DNA of 64,000 nt from CAZNLL01 sp964573885 (GTDB lineage Bacteria; Desulfobacterota; DSM-4660; Desulfatiglandales; Desulfatiglandaceae). The first letter of the stretch is position 1; each line of letters begins with the position of its first letter. Under the pieces are notes generated by a model, which was not told the origin of the DNA, made no database searches, and saw only the letters and a program-made list of their open reading frames with translations. Of the stretch, positions 27,230-34,964 are shown piece after piece. The position numbers and the translations under genes were made by a program. The stretch covers positions 1-64,000 of the forward strand of contig CAZNLL010000001.1 in the NCBI GenBank assembly GCA_964573885.1, given 5' to 3'.

Positions 27230-27997
27230 CTATTCGTTACGCCATTCGGGCTTCCTCTTGTCCAGGAAGGCCTGAAGCCCCTCGGTGGCGTCCCGGGTCT
27301 TCATCAGTTCATCCAGGTAGACCTCTTCAATCTTTTTAAGAGAAGGCTCGAAATCGTCCATAAGGCCCACCCGGATGGCCTTCTTGGTTTTTCTCAAGAC
27401 CTCCGCACTCAGTTTGAGATAGGGCTTTACGAATTCCCCGGTGGCCGATGCCAGATCTTCCTCGGCCACCACCTTGTTGACCAGACCCATTTCCCGGGCC
27501 TCCTGGGCGGAAATGGTCTTTCCCGACAGGATAAGCTCCATGGCGGCCTTTCTGCCCATGATGCGGGGCAGGATCTGGGCGGCAATGGGAGGAAAAACAC
27601 CCACCTGGATCTCGGGTTGTCCAAATTTGGCCCCCTCAGAGGCAAGGACCAGGTCACAGAAGACCGCCAGCTCACACCCGCCCCCCAGGCACGAGCCGCG
27701 CACCGAAGAGGCCGAGGGAACATCCAGACCGTCCAGGAGACGAAACATGTCGTGAAAGATGCCGATCATCTTGGGGGCCAGGTCTCCCATGTGCTCCCCC
27801 ACGTCCACGCCCGCGGAAAAACATTTGCCCTTTCCTTGAAAGAGCACCACCTTGAGATCCTGTTTACCCTGCCACGCCCTGAGCTGGTTGTTGATTTCCT
27901 CCATCATGGCCATGTTGAGCACGTTGACCGGCGGTCGATTCAGGGTAATGATGCCCAGGCCGTCCTTGAAATCGCTTTCAATATACTGATAACTCAT
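27230..27997 (-). CDS. bamR: Cyclohexa-1,5-diene-1-carboxyl-CoA hydratase (Dch/BamR-like), crotonase family
   Basis: The 255-residue protein is a crotonase-fold hydratase: the first oxyanion-hole segment is KGKCFSAGVDVGEHM (about residues 55-69) and the second is VRGSCLGGGCELA (about 103-115). The family contains many enoyl-CoA hydratases, and the specific call comes from context: it lies 23 bases behind the BamA/Oah gene and in one operon with Had, the trio that acts in sequence in the benzoyl-CoA pathway. Dch adds water to cyclohexa-1,5-diene-1-carboxyl-CoA to give 6-hydroxycyclohex-1-ene-1-carboxyl-CoA. A generic enoyl-CoA hydratase remains possible. Ribosome-binding site GGAGGGGAG is upstream of the ATG. 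Confidence 0.85.
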   Translation of the reverse strand: MSYQYIESDFKDGLGIITLNRPPVNVLNMAMMEEINNQLRAWQGKQDLKVVLFQGKGKCFSAGVDVGEHMGDLAPKMIGIFHDMFRLLDGLDVPSASSVRGSCLGGGCELAVFCDLVLASEGAKFGQPEIQVGVFPPIAAQILPRIMGRKAAMELILSGKTISAQEAREMGLVNKVVAEEDLASATGEFVKPYLKLSAEVLRKTKKAIRVGLMDDFEPSLKKIEEVYLDELMKTRDATEGLQAFLDKRKPEWRNE

Positions 27998-28020
27998 GGT
28001 AATGATCTCCCCTCCGTCCC

Positions 28021-29163
28021 TTATTCCTTGGGCTTCCCGAGCACCTCGGCAAACATCTCCTGATCCCAGGCCCGCCCCGCGGCGATGTTCTGACGGAATT
28101 TAAGAAAATCAATCACGGCCTGGCCGGTGATCTTTTTGGTATTAAAGGCGCCAAAACCCAGGAAGGCCTCCCCGGACATATTGGCCGCCAGCCAGTGCCT
28201 GTTGGCGTTCTTCATCATGTCCCAGAAGAATTTTTTCTTCTGGCGTATTCCGTCGGTGGATTTGATGAGGCATCCCGGAAAGAGGTTTGCGAAGGTCCAG
28301 ATAATCTTGCCTACCTCCTTGTCCAGGAGCTCGAAGTCCGCATTGGGCTGGTGTTCTTTTACAAAGGCCCGGGCCTCCTTGCCTTCCTGGCCCGTCTTAA
28401 ATTCCCCGTAGACGATTTCCCCGTCTTTCACATAGGCGTCTGTTATCACCATGGGGTTGCGAATCCACTTCCCGTCCACCTTCAGCACGGGGACGACCTT
28501 GCTGATAAGGGTTTTGGCCTTCATCTTGTAAGCGGACCACATCTCACAAGAGATGCAATTCCACATGGCATCTTCAATCCCGAGGTACCAGGGGAGAAAG
28601 TCGGAAGAGCCGCCGTCAGGGGCCGAACCGTGCCTGGGGCCGGCCTGGCCGAAGACGGCCAGATCCGATGCAATGGCGATATCACAGGCCATGCCGATCT
28701 CCTGGCCCCCCGCCACCCGCATGCCGTTGACCCGGCATACCGTGGGCTTCTTGCACATGAGGATGGCATCGACCATGTGGTTGAAGAGCTCCATGTACTG
28801 GCCGTATTCATCGGGCCGCATGCTGTAGTATTCACTGTATTCTTTGGTGTTGCCCCCCGTGCAGAAGGCAAAAGGCCCGGTTCCTGTAAAGACCACGGCC
28901 ACCACACTCCTGTCCAGGGAAGAGTTTTCAAAGGCGGCGATCACGCCCTTCACCATTTCCGTGGTATAGGAGTTATACTGCCTGGGGTTGTTCAAGCGGA
29001 TCCAGGAGACATAAAGTCCCTCGACCACATTGCCCTCAGGATCTTTCAGAGGGCGCTTCTCAAAGACCACGCATGGGGCGTCGGCATCCGTACCCCAATG
29101 GACGTCGGTGTGCTGTAAATGATCCTTTACTTCATCGTCCCTCGGCATCCATTCCAAAGTCAT
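28021..29163 (-). CDS. bamA: 6-oxocyclohex-1-ene-1-carbonyl-CoA hydrolase (ring opening)
   Basis: This 380-residue crotonase-superfamily protein is very recognisable as BamA/Oah, the marker enzyme of anaerobic aromatic degradation. Distinctive segments are FEKRPLKDPEGNVVEGLYVS, RLNNPRQYNSYTTEMVKGV, GGNTKEYSEYYSMRPDEYG and FGQAGPRHGSAPDGGSSDFL, and the chain is about 120 residues longer than ordinary enoyl-CoA hydratases, as expected. The enzyme adds water to the ring double bond and hydrolyses the ring C-C bond of 6-oxocyclohex-1-ene-1-carboxyl-CoA, releasing 3-hydroxypimelyl-CoA. It is not the unrelated outer-membrane BamA. It sits between Had and Dch on the minus strand, with AAGGAGAAGG before the ATG. 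Confidence 0.96.
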   Translation of the reverse strand: MTLEWMPRDDEVKDHLQHTDVHWGTDADAPCVVFEKRPLKDPEGNVVEGLYVSWIRLNNPRQYNSYTTEMVKGVIAAFENSSLDRSVVAVVFTGTGPFAFCTGGNTKEYSEYYSMRPDEYGQYMELFNHMVDAILMCKKPTVCRVNGMRVAGGQEIGMACDIAIASDLAVFGQAGPRHGSAPDGGSSDFLPWYLGIEDAMWNCISCEMWSAYKMKAKTLISKVVPVLKVDGKWIRNPMVITDAYVKDGEIVYGEFKTGQEGKEARAFVKEHQPNADFELLDKEVGKIIWTFANLFPGCLIKSTDGIRQKKKFFWDMMKNANRHWLAANMSGEAFLGFGAFNTKKITGQAVIDFLKFRQNIAAGRAWDQEMFAEVLGKPKE

Positions 29164-29247
29164 GGCATCCTTCTCCTTGTTTGCTAAATGGTTATGTTCC
29201 CCCCTTGATCAATGCCCTGCCTTTCGGGTCCGGCCCTGCGAGGCAGG

Positions 29248-30351
29248 TCAAAAATCCGGGGTGAGGATAATCCGCTTATCCGGCGGCTGTTCGTGAGCGT
29301 CCTTAAAGGTTGACTCAATGGTGCTCATGGGCCTGGTCTGCACAAAAGGCTCCAGGGCCACCCTCTTTGAAAGGACCATGTCCAGGACCTGAGGGTAATA
29401 TTCCGGGAGACATCCCCAGGTTCCAATGATCTCCGCATCAAAGGCCATAAGCCTGCTGATGGAATACTCTACTTTCTGGAGACCAAAGCCCACGATAATC
29501 AGCTTGGAGATGAAGCTGAGGAGGGCCAGGCCCAGTTCCTGCCCGGGCTTTCTTCCCGTCACCTCAAAGATTTTCCATCCAAAGCCGGGGAGGTCGGCCT
29601 TCTTGCGGATCCCCTTGATCTCCTCCAGGACCGCCTTGGTGTCTTTGCCTGAGGCGTTGACCACAAAGTCGGCTCCATGAGAGAGCATCTTTTGAAGGCG
29701 CTCCTCCACAATATCCACGGCGATGACCGTGCCGGCCCCCAGGGCCTTGGCCTCTTGGACCATATACTGTCCCACACCGCCGATACCGATAACGATCACA
29801 TTGTCCCCGGGTTCCAGGGAAGCCCTCTTGGCCGCCTGGTACGGGGTGGTCGCCGCATCGGCCACCACGGCGAGGTGGGCCAGGGGGATGTCTCCCCGGT
29901 TCTTAATTTCGCAAAGGTCTATACTCGGCACGGAGATATGGCTGGAAAACCCTCCGTATATCCCGAGGCTGTTGCCCGGCATCTTCTGGTTAAGGCAGCG
30001 GTTTCCCCTGCGGGTCTTACAGAGGTAACATTTTCTGCAGGGCATGACGGCGGGCACCAGGACCTCCTTGCCGATCCATGCCTCATCACCGGCCACCACG
30101 GTTCCTGATATTTCATGGCCCAGGGTCAATGGGGGTTTGGAGACGGTGGGCACCCCGTCGAAAAAATAGCCCAGGTCGGTGTGACACACCCCACACCCCG
30201 CCACCTCTACCAAGACCTCATCAGGGGCCAGTTCAGGCACGGGGATCTCCTTTTTCTCGAGTTTTCCTGGAATCACGTCTCCTGTTTCCTTGTCCTTCGA
30301 CGTGGGTTGAACCATCTGCCAGGTGTGAATGTTATCCGGAATCTTGTCCAT
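29248..30351 (-). CDS. bamQ: 6-hydroxycyclohex-1-ene-1-carbonyl-CoA dehydrogenase (Had)
   Basis: A 367-residue zinc alcohol dehydrogenase of the MDR superfamily. Catalytic-zinc region: C53 and the GHE motif at 78-80; structural-zinc cysteines C105, C108, C111 and C119; NAD-binding GIGGVG near residue 184. The N-terminal extension and the segments VAGCGVCHTDLGYFFDGVPT and ADAATTPYQAAKRA are characteristic of Had, which oxidises 6-hydroxycyclohex-1-ene-1-carboxyl-CoA to the 6-oxo compound with NAD. Its product is the substrate of the next gene's enzyme, BamA/Oah. It starts 109 bases after the SDR stop and ends 84 bases before the BamA start; AAGGAGCGG precedes the ATG. Confidence 0.94.
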   Translation of the reverse strand: MDKIPDNIHTWQMVQPTSKDKETGDVIPGKLEKKEIPVPELAPDEVLVEVAGCGVCHTDLGYFFDGVPTVSKPPLTLGHEISGTVVAGDEAWIGKEVLVPAVMPCRKCYLCKTRRGNRCLNQKMPGNSLGIYGGFSSHISVPSIDLCEIKNRGDIPLAHLAVVADAATTPYQAAKRASLEPGDNVIVIGIGGVGQYMVQEAKALGAGTVIAVDIVEERLQKMLSHGADFVVNASGKDTKAVLEEIKGIRKKADLPGFGWKIFEVTGRKPGQELGLALLSFISKLIIVGFGLQKVEYSISRLMAFDAEIIGTWGCLPEYYPQVLDMVLSKRVALEPFVQTRPMSTIESTFKDAHEQPPDKRIILTPDF

Positions 30352-30460
30352 TTCACCGCTCCTTCAGGATTATTTAAGGGTCCATAAAGGAAATGAGGCC
30401 ATGAAAAAAGACCTTAAGGCTTGAGCCCAGGGAAACCCTTTGCCCGGGGCGCCTCCGGTC

Positions 30461-31213
30461 TTAGATCATTCCATAGCCTCCATCAACACAGAGGAGCTGT
30501 CCTGTAATGTAACGGCTCTCCTCAGAGGCCAAAAACACAAAGGCAGGCACCACGTCCTCGGGCTGTCCAAAGCGTTTAAGGAGGATCCTGTTCATATAGA
30601 TTTCCTTGTACTTCTCATCAGTGGTGATCTTTTCTGAAAGGCCCATGGCCAGAATGCCTATGGAGATGACGTTGGCACACACATTGTAACGGGCGAGCTC
30701 GCGGGCGACAGACTTGGTCAGGCTGATAACACCCCCTTTTGCTGCACTGTAATTGACCTGGCCCACCGTCCCTACCACGCCGGCCACGGAGGTGACGTTG
30801 ACAATCCTGCCGTAATTCTGTTCTTTCATGTGCCGGCCCGCCGCCTGACAGCACAGAAAGGTGCCCTTTAGATGGATGTCCACCACTTCATTCCATTGCT
30901 CCTCTGTCATCTTGAGGAGCATGGCCGGTCTCGTGAAGCCGGCATTGTTGACCAGGATGTCCAATCGCCCGAATCTTTCCACACTCTTTTCGACCAGATA
31001 TTCGGCCTCGGCCTTGTGTGCCACATCACCCTTGACGGCGATGGCTTCACCTCCCCGGGATTGGATGGCGTCAACCACCTCCTGGGCGGCATGTTCACTG
31101 GAATTGTAATTGACGACAACCCGGGCACCTTCTCCGGCAAAGGCCATGGCCAGAGCCCTCCCCACCCCTCGACTGCTGCCCGTAATCAGGGCGCTTTTAT
31201 CCTTTAGTTTCAT
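30461..31213 (-). CDS. Short-chain dehydrogenase/reductase (FabG/BadH-like)
   Basis: The 250-residue SDR has the cofactor motif TGSSRGVG (residues 11-18), NNAG at 89-92, catalytic Ser142 and the YxxxK pair Tyr155/Lys159, with the usual VDGGYGMI ending. Annotation by similarity alone would give 3-oxoacyl-ACP reductase FabG. As first gene of the operon with Had, BamA and Dch, it more likely oxidises a ring-derived hydroxyacyl-CoA: 3-hydroxypimelyl-CoA (the next step after ring opening) or a 2-hydroxycyclohexanecarboxyl-CoA as BadH does. This choice is inference. The start has AGAGGACCC upstream of ATG, and the divergent promoter region begins directly beyond it. Confidence 0.85.
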   Translation of the reverse strand: MKLKDKSALITGSSRGVGRALAMAFAGEGARVVVNYNSSEHAAQEVVDAIQSRGGEAIAVKGDVAHKAEAEYLVEKSVERFGRLDILVNNAGFTRPAMLLKMTEEQWNEVVDIHLKGTFLCCQAAGRHMKEQNYGRIVNVTSVAGVVGTVGQVNYSAAKGGVISLTKSVARELARYNVCANVISIGILAMGLSEKITTDEKYKEIYMNRILLKRFGQPEDVVPAFVFLASEESRYITGQLLCVDGGYGMI

Positions 31214-31281
31214 GGGTCCTCTCTTCCGGCCCGCCAGGGGGTTCTTGCTACCCCTTAAAAGGCCCCAATATGATTACATTA

Positions 31282-31298
31282 TAGTTACAATATAACTA
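31282..31298. promoter_or_regulatory. Dyad TAGTTA-N5-TAACTA near the minus-strand transcription start
   Basis: Two perfect six-base inverted arms (31282-31287 and 31293-31298) lie just downstream of the predicted minus-strand -10, where a repressor would block transcription. The motif differs from the TTTCA/TGAAA palindromes, so a different regulator may act here. Confidence 0.4.
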
Positions 31299-31302
31299 CG
31301 AG

Positions 31303-31331
31303 AAATTATGAGAAAATGGTTTCCTTGTCAA
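31303..31331 (-). promoter_or_regulatory. Candidate promoter of the SDR-Had-BamA-Dch operon
   Basis: Reading on the minus strand, TTGACA is at 31331-31326 and TAATTT at 31308-31303 (spacing 17); CATAAT at 31310-31305 with spacing 15 is an alternative -10. The leader to the SDR ATG is about 85 bases. Confidence 0.5.
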
Positions 31332-31441
31332 GAAAAAATTGGGGTTCAACGCCCCGCCTCAACCTCTCTTTTAAAAAAAAGAGGTCCTTCACTGTAAAAA
31401 CATGAAAAAAGGGTGATTTAAGGATTATTTATGAAGAATTA

Positions 31442-31455
31442 TTTCATATTTGAAA
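31442..31455. promoter_or_regulatory. Candidate IclR-family operator, site 1
   Basis: TTTCATATTTGAAA: arms TTTCA and TGAAA with four bases between. It lies between the two divergent promoters, 63 bases upstream of the plus-strand -35 and about 110 bases upstream of the minus-strand -35. Confidence 0.5.
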
Positions 31456-31517
31456 AAAATTTATCTCCTATGATATAGAATTGCCATGGAATGTCAATAC
31501 ATGTCTATTTTCTCGGC

Positions 31518-31546
31518 TTGACAGGGGCTAACCAATGGTATAAAAA
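31518..31546 (+). promoter_or_regulatory. Candidate promoter of the iclR/acyl-CoA dehydrogenase operon
   Basis: TTGACA at 31518-31523 is followed by TATAAA at 31539-31544 (spacing 15) or TAAAAA at 31541-31546 (spacing 17). The predicted start point is about 20 bases from the iclR ATG and directly abuts operator site 2. Confidence 0.55.
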
Positions 31547-31563
31547 TCTAATATGAAAGGAAT

Positions 31564-31579
31564 ATTTCATATATGAAAT
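31564..31579. promoter_or_regulatory. Candidate IclR-family operator, site 2, overlapping the iclR start codon
   Basis: ATTTCATATATGAAAT is a perfect 16-bp palindrome. The iclR start codon ATG (31573-31575) lies inside it. Placement just downstream of the promoter suggests repression and autoregulation. Confidence 0.6.
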
Positions 31580-32358
31580 CAAAGAATCCTGCCGTCCCTG
31601 CATTGACCAGGGGTCTCAAGGTGCTTGAGACCCTGGCCCGGGATCCCTATGAAATGAACCTCTCCGAGCTCTCCGAGCGCCTGGAAATCCCTTCAGCTTC
31701 TCTGTGGCGGATCCTCAAGGTCCTGGCTGAACGAGACTATGTGATTTTCGACAGGAAAAGACGAACCTATCGGCTTGGGTTCAAATTGATGCACATGGGG
31801 CATACCCTCCTGAATGGATCCCATTTCAGGTCGCCGGGCAGGGAGCTTCTCAGAAGGCTGGCTGAGACCACCGGTGAAACGGCTGAGTTGGATATTCGGA
31901 TCCGAGATCAACTGGTGCTCGTGGACCAGGTCACCGGGCCCAATGCCATTTACCTCTACTCTCATCCGGGGAGCGTTATGCCCTATTTCCATGCCACGGC
32001 CCCGGGAAAACTCTATCTGGCCCACATGGGACCCAGGAAAGTGAGAAGCGTGTTGAGAAGGCTGGGGCTTCCAAAATTGACATACCACACCATAGAGGAT
32101 CTGGAGCAGTTGGAGAAAGAGCTGGAGAAAGTGAAGATTGATGGATATGCGGTGGACATCGAGGAAATGCGAGAGGGTGTATGCCGCATTGCCGCGCCTG
32201 TGTATGAGAACGGTGACAAACTCGTTGCCTGTGTGGCTATTGCCTGTCCGGCCTTCAGGTTGAAGGAACAAAACAAGACCTATGAGTACGGCCGGCGGGT
32301 GAAAGAGATTGCCTTGGAGATGAGCCGGCTCCAGAGGGAGGAGGTAATGAGCTTATGA
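31573..32358 (+). CDS. IclR-family transcriptional regulator
   Basis: The 261-residue protein has an N-terminal winged helix-turn-helix (about residues 8-70, PALTRGLKVLETLA and LSELSERLEIPSASLWRILKVLAERDYV) and a C-terminal effector-binding domain with GVCRIAAPVYENGDKLVACVAIA. IclR regulators of aromatic and alicyclic acid degradation bind small carboxylates or their CoA esters and usually contact palindromes of about 14-16 bp. The divergent position next to Had/BamA/Dch and the operon with two acyl-CoA dehydrogenases, a transporter and a ligase suggest that it senses the substrate or a pathway intermediate. Its stop overlaps the next start (ATGA). Confidence 0.93.
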   Translation: MKSKNPAVPALTRGLKVLETLARDPYEMNLSELSERLEIPSASLWRILKVLAERDYVIFDRKRRTYRLGFKLMHMGHTLLNGSHFRSPGRELLRRLAETTGETAELDIRIRDQLVLVDQVTGPNAIYLYSHPGSVMPYFHATAPGKLYLAHMGPRKVRSVLRRLGLPKLTYHTIEDLEQLEKELEKVKIDGYAVDIEEMREGVCRIAAPVYENGDKLVACVAIACPAFRLKEQNKTYEYGRRVKEIALEMSRLQREEVMSL

Positions 32359-33491
32359 TTGACCTCAAGGAAGAGCAACGCATTATGGTCAGCAATGTGG
32401 GCAGGATGGCCCAGGAGCGGATTGCCCCGCTGGCGGCGGAAATCGACCGGAAAGGCGAATTCAACTGGGAGGTGGTTCATATCCTGGCTGAAATGGGCCT
32501 GCTCCAGCTATACCTTCCCCCCGAGTATGGCGGTCTGGAAGAGGATCAGTGTTTGATGTTTTGCCTTTGTACCGGAGAAGTGGCCAAGGCATGCGCCTCT
32601 TCAGCGCTGAATATCATTATTCAGGCCGTGGGAAGCTTCCCCATTATCGAAGCGGGTACACCGGAGCAGAAATCCCGGTTTTTCCCCCGCCTGGCAACGG
32701 GGAAGGAATTGGTGGCCTACCTGGTCACTGAACCCTATGCCGGCTCAGATATGGGAGGGATCCGCACCAGGGCGAGGCGGGAAGACGGGGGATATGTGAT
32801 GAACGGGCGTAAGTGCTTCGCCACCAACGGCGGGGTCTCTTCTCTGTCCACCGTTTTCTCCCTGACCGGAGAAGAGGAGTACAGCTTTTTTGTCGCCGAG
32901 ATGGACTCCGAGGGTGTCAGCCTGGGTAAGCGGGAGGATAAACTGGGCTTTCGGGGGAGCAATACCCAGGAGGTCATTTTAGAAGACGTACGAGTTCCCC
33001 CTGAAAACCTCCTGGGCCAAGAGGGTGACGGGTTTAAGATCGCCATGAAAGACTTCGATATGTCCAGGCCGGGCATCGCGGCCCTGGCCCTGGGCATTGC
33101 AGAGGCGGCCATTGACGAAGCCCTTGAATATGCGTGCCAGCGGCAGACCTTTGGAGAGCGCCTGGTGAAACATCAGGCCATTAATTTCATGATCGCAGAT
33201 GCCTGGACCTCCATCGAGGCGGGCCGGGGCCTCATGATCCGGGCGGCCCGGCTCAGGGATCAGGGGAAAAAGAACACCAAGTTCGCCTCCATGGCCAAGT
33301 ATTTCTGCAGTGACGCGGCCATGCGGATTACCACCGATGCGGTGCAGGTTATGGGAGGCTACGGTTACTGCAAGGACCATGCTGTGGAAAGGATGTTTCG
33401 CGACGCAAAACTGACCCAGATTTTTGAAGGGGCCAATCAGATCCAGAGGATGGTGGTGGGCCGGGAGATCCTGAATGAGAGGGGGTATTGA
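32355..33491 (+). CDS. Acyl-CoA dehydrogenase, candidate cyclohexanecarboxyl-CoA dehydrogenase
   Basis: The 378-residue flavoprotein has the family landmarks: VTEPYAGSDMGG for flavin and substrate contact (about residues 124-135), QVMGGYGYCKDHAVERMFRDAK, and QIFEGANQIQR with the catalytic base Glu358. It therefore can perform ordinary alpha,beta-desaturation. Placed directly after the IclR gene (4-base overlap) and before a second, atypical dehydrogenase, the most likely job is the first oxidation of a saturated alicyclic CoA ester, cyclohexanecarboxyl-CoA to cyclohex-1-ene-1-carboxyl-CoA, passing electrons to an ETF encoded elsewhere. A short-chain acyl-CoA substrate cannot be excluded. No Asp occupies the position aligned with Asp91 of the second enzyme (Val92 here). 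Confidence 0.88.
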   Translation: MIDLKEEQRIMVSNVGRMAQERIAPLAAEIDRKGEFNWEVVHILAEMGLLQLYLPPEYGGLEEDQCLMFCLCTGEVAKACASSALNIIIQAVGSFPIIEAGTPEQKSRFFPRLATGKELVAYLVTEPYAGSDMGGIRTRARREDGGYVMNGRKCFATNGGVSSLSTVFSLTGEEEYSFFVAEMDSEGVSLGKREDKLGFRGSNTQEVILEDVRVPPENLLGQEGDGFKIAMKDFDMSRPGIAALALGIAEAAIDEALEYACQRQTFGERLVKHQAINFMIADAWTSIEAGRGLMIRAARLRDQGKKNTKFASMAKYFCSDAAMRITTDAVQVMGGYGYCKDHAVERMFRDAKLTQIFEGANQIQRMVVGREILNERGY

Positions 33492-33753
33492 AAGCATCCC
33501 GGAGAGGTGGGGAGATGTTTTTTTGTTGACACCCCACGGGCGCTTTTACTAAGGATACCCATTTCACATATGAAAGGACCCTGCCCCCTTTTTTCAATGA
33601 GCCAGATATGGCCTTTGTATATATCTGGATATTTGAAAGTGTGATAAGAGTGCCTTTTCTTTGGCATCCTTACCGCTTGCTTGAGTTGCTGAAACCGGAC
33701 TTATTTGAAAAATTTGGAATGTTACGATACCTTTAGGACACAAGGAGAGGCGG
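33492..33753. promoter_or_regulatory. 262-base gap with third operator copy and possible internal promoter
   Basis: TTGACA at 33526-33531 is a possible -35 (the -10 is unclear: TACTAA or TAAGGA near 33547-33555). Operator site 3, TTTCACATATGAAA, is at 33562-33575, at nearly the same distance from TTGACA as site 2 is from its promoter. Two half-sites with TTTGAAA follow. The stretch is AT-rich in its second half and has no coding potential that I can support. It probably gives the second dehydrogenase and the transporter their own regulated start. Confidence 0.55.
33562..33575. promoter_or_regulatory. Candidate IclR-family operator, site 3
   Basis: TTTCACATATGAAA, the same TTTCA-N4-TGAAA arrangement as sites 1 and 2, located 179 bases upstream of the second acyl-CoA dehydrogenase start. 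Confidence 0.55.
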
Positions 33754-34893
33754 ATGCTCCAGCTCAATCAAGAACAGAGGATGATCCTGAACACCGTCAG
33801 GGATATGGCCCGGGAAAAGATCAAGCCCAGGGCCGCTGAGATAGATGAGAAGGGCGAGTTCCCTTGGGATACCGTAAGGCTTTATACCGAGAGCGGGGTT
33901 TTGTCCCCCCTCTTGCCGGAAGAATACGGAGGAATCGGAGCGGGGTACCTTCTCCTGGCCATGATTATTGAAGAGATCTCCAAGGTCTGCGCCGCTTCGG
34001 CCCTTATTCTTATCGCTCAGGCCGACGGTATGATGCCCATTCTTTACGCGGGGAGCGAGGCCCTTAAAGAGACATTTTTGCCCAGGCTGGGCCAGGGGGC
34101 GCTTTCCGCCTTTGCAAGCACAGAACCGGGTGCGGGCTCTGATATCCTATCCATGAAAACCAGAGCGGTTCGCCGGGGAGATGTATATATCCTGAACGGT
34201 CGGAAATGCTTCATCACCAACGGAAGTGTGGCCGACCTGTTATGCGTCTACGCCTATACAGACCCGGAGAAACGCTCCAAGGGCATGAGCGTCTTTGTGG
34301 TGGAGAAGGGGACCAAAGGCCTGGGTTATGGTAAGAACGAGAACAAGATGGGTATGCGGGGCTCCATCAATTCGGAGTTGGTCTTTGAGGATATGGCCGT
34401 ACCCGAGGCCAACAGGATCGGAGAAGAGGGGGAGGGTTTCCCCAATATGATGAGAACCCTGGACAGCAGCCGCATCCTCTCGGCGGCCCAGGCGGTGGGG
34501 GTGGCCCAGGGGGCGATTGACCAATCCGTCCAGTATGCCAAGGAGAGGGTCCAATTTGGAAGGCCCATTTCCGCCCTCCAGGGCATTCAATTTATGATCG
34601 CCGACATGGTGGCGAACACAGAGGCGGCCCGCTTGTTGACCTACCAGGCGGCCACTTTTCTCGAAAGGGATGCAAGGTCCCAGGTGCCCAAATTCTGTGC
34701 CATGGCCAAATTCATTGCCTCGGATACGGCCATGAAGGTGACCACCGACGCGGTACAGGTTATGGGGGGTTACGGATACATGAAAGACTATCCCGTGGAA
34801 AGGATGATGCGAGACGCCAAGTTGATTCAGATTTACACAGGCACCAACCAGATCATGCGGGTTGTCGCGGCGCGTGAGATATTGAAGGACTGA
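33754..34893 (+). CDS. Acyl-CoA dehydrogenase without canonical Glu; candidate cyclohex-1-ene-1-carboxyl-CoA dehydrogenase
   Basis: The 379-residue protein is a clear acyl-CoA dehydrogenase (ASTEPGAGSDILSMK, QVMGGYGYMKDYPVERMMRDAK), but the position of the catalytic base reads QIYTGTNQ: Thr362 replaces Glu. The alternative base position used by isovaleryl-CoA dehydrogenase (LDxER) reads LDSSR, so that base is missing too. Residue 91 is Asp (IAQADGMMP). A catalytic Asp91 with loss of the usual Glu is exactly what has been reported for cyclohex-1-ene-1-carboxyl-CoA dehydrogenase, which performs a 1,4-elimination to the 1,5-diene. With Dch, Had and BamA encoded nearby, this gives a continuous route. 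AGGAGAGGCGG precedes the ATG. Confidence 0.88.
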   Translation: MLQLNQEQRMILNTVRDMAREKIKPRAAEIDEKGEFPWDTVRLYTESGVLSPLLPEEYGGIGAGYLLLAMIIEEISKVCAASALILIAQADGMMPILYAGSEALKETFLPRLGQGALSAFASTEPGAGSDILSMKTRAVRRGDVYILNGRKCFITNGSVADLLCVYAYTDPEKRSKGMSVFVVEKGTKGLGYGKNENKMGMRGSINSELVFEDMAVPEANRIGEEGEGFPNMMRTLDSSRILSAAQAVGVAQGAIDQSVQYAKERVQFGRPISALQGIQFMIADMVANTEAARLLTYQAATFLERDARSQVPKFCAMAKFIASDTAMKVTTDAVQVMGGYGYMKDYPVERMMRDAKLIQIYTGTNQIMRVVAAREILKD

Positions 34894-34964
34894 TGCCCGC
34901 GTGTTACAATTTGGATAACAAGGTAAGGCAACATTAACCCATAGACAGAGGAGGTGTAGGTAGG

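Larger units (their letters stand above)
31214..31572. promoter_or_regulatory. 359-base AT-rich divergent control region (SDR operon / iclR operon)
   Basis: No gene fits here. The stretch is strikingly AT-rich compared with its coding neighbours and holds both promoters and candidate operators, listed separately: a minus-strand promoter with a dyad (31282-31331), a TTTCA-N4-TGAAA palindrome (31442-31455), a plus-strand promoter (31518-31546) and a second palindrome over the iclR start. Confidence 0.8.

Noticed and set aside
28195..29118. 307-codon plus-strand open frame antisense to bamA
   Set aside because: The minus-strand frame is unmistakably BamA/Oah; GC-rich coding DNA commonly leaves an open antisense frame.
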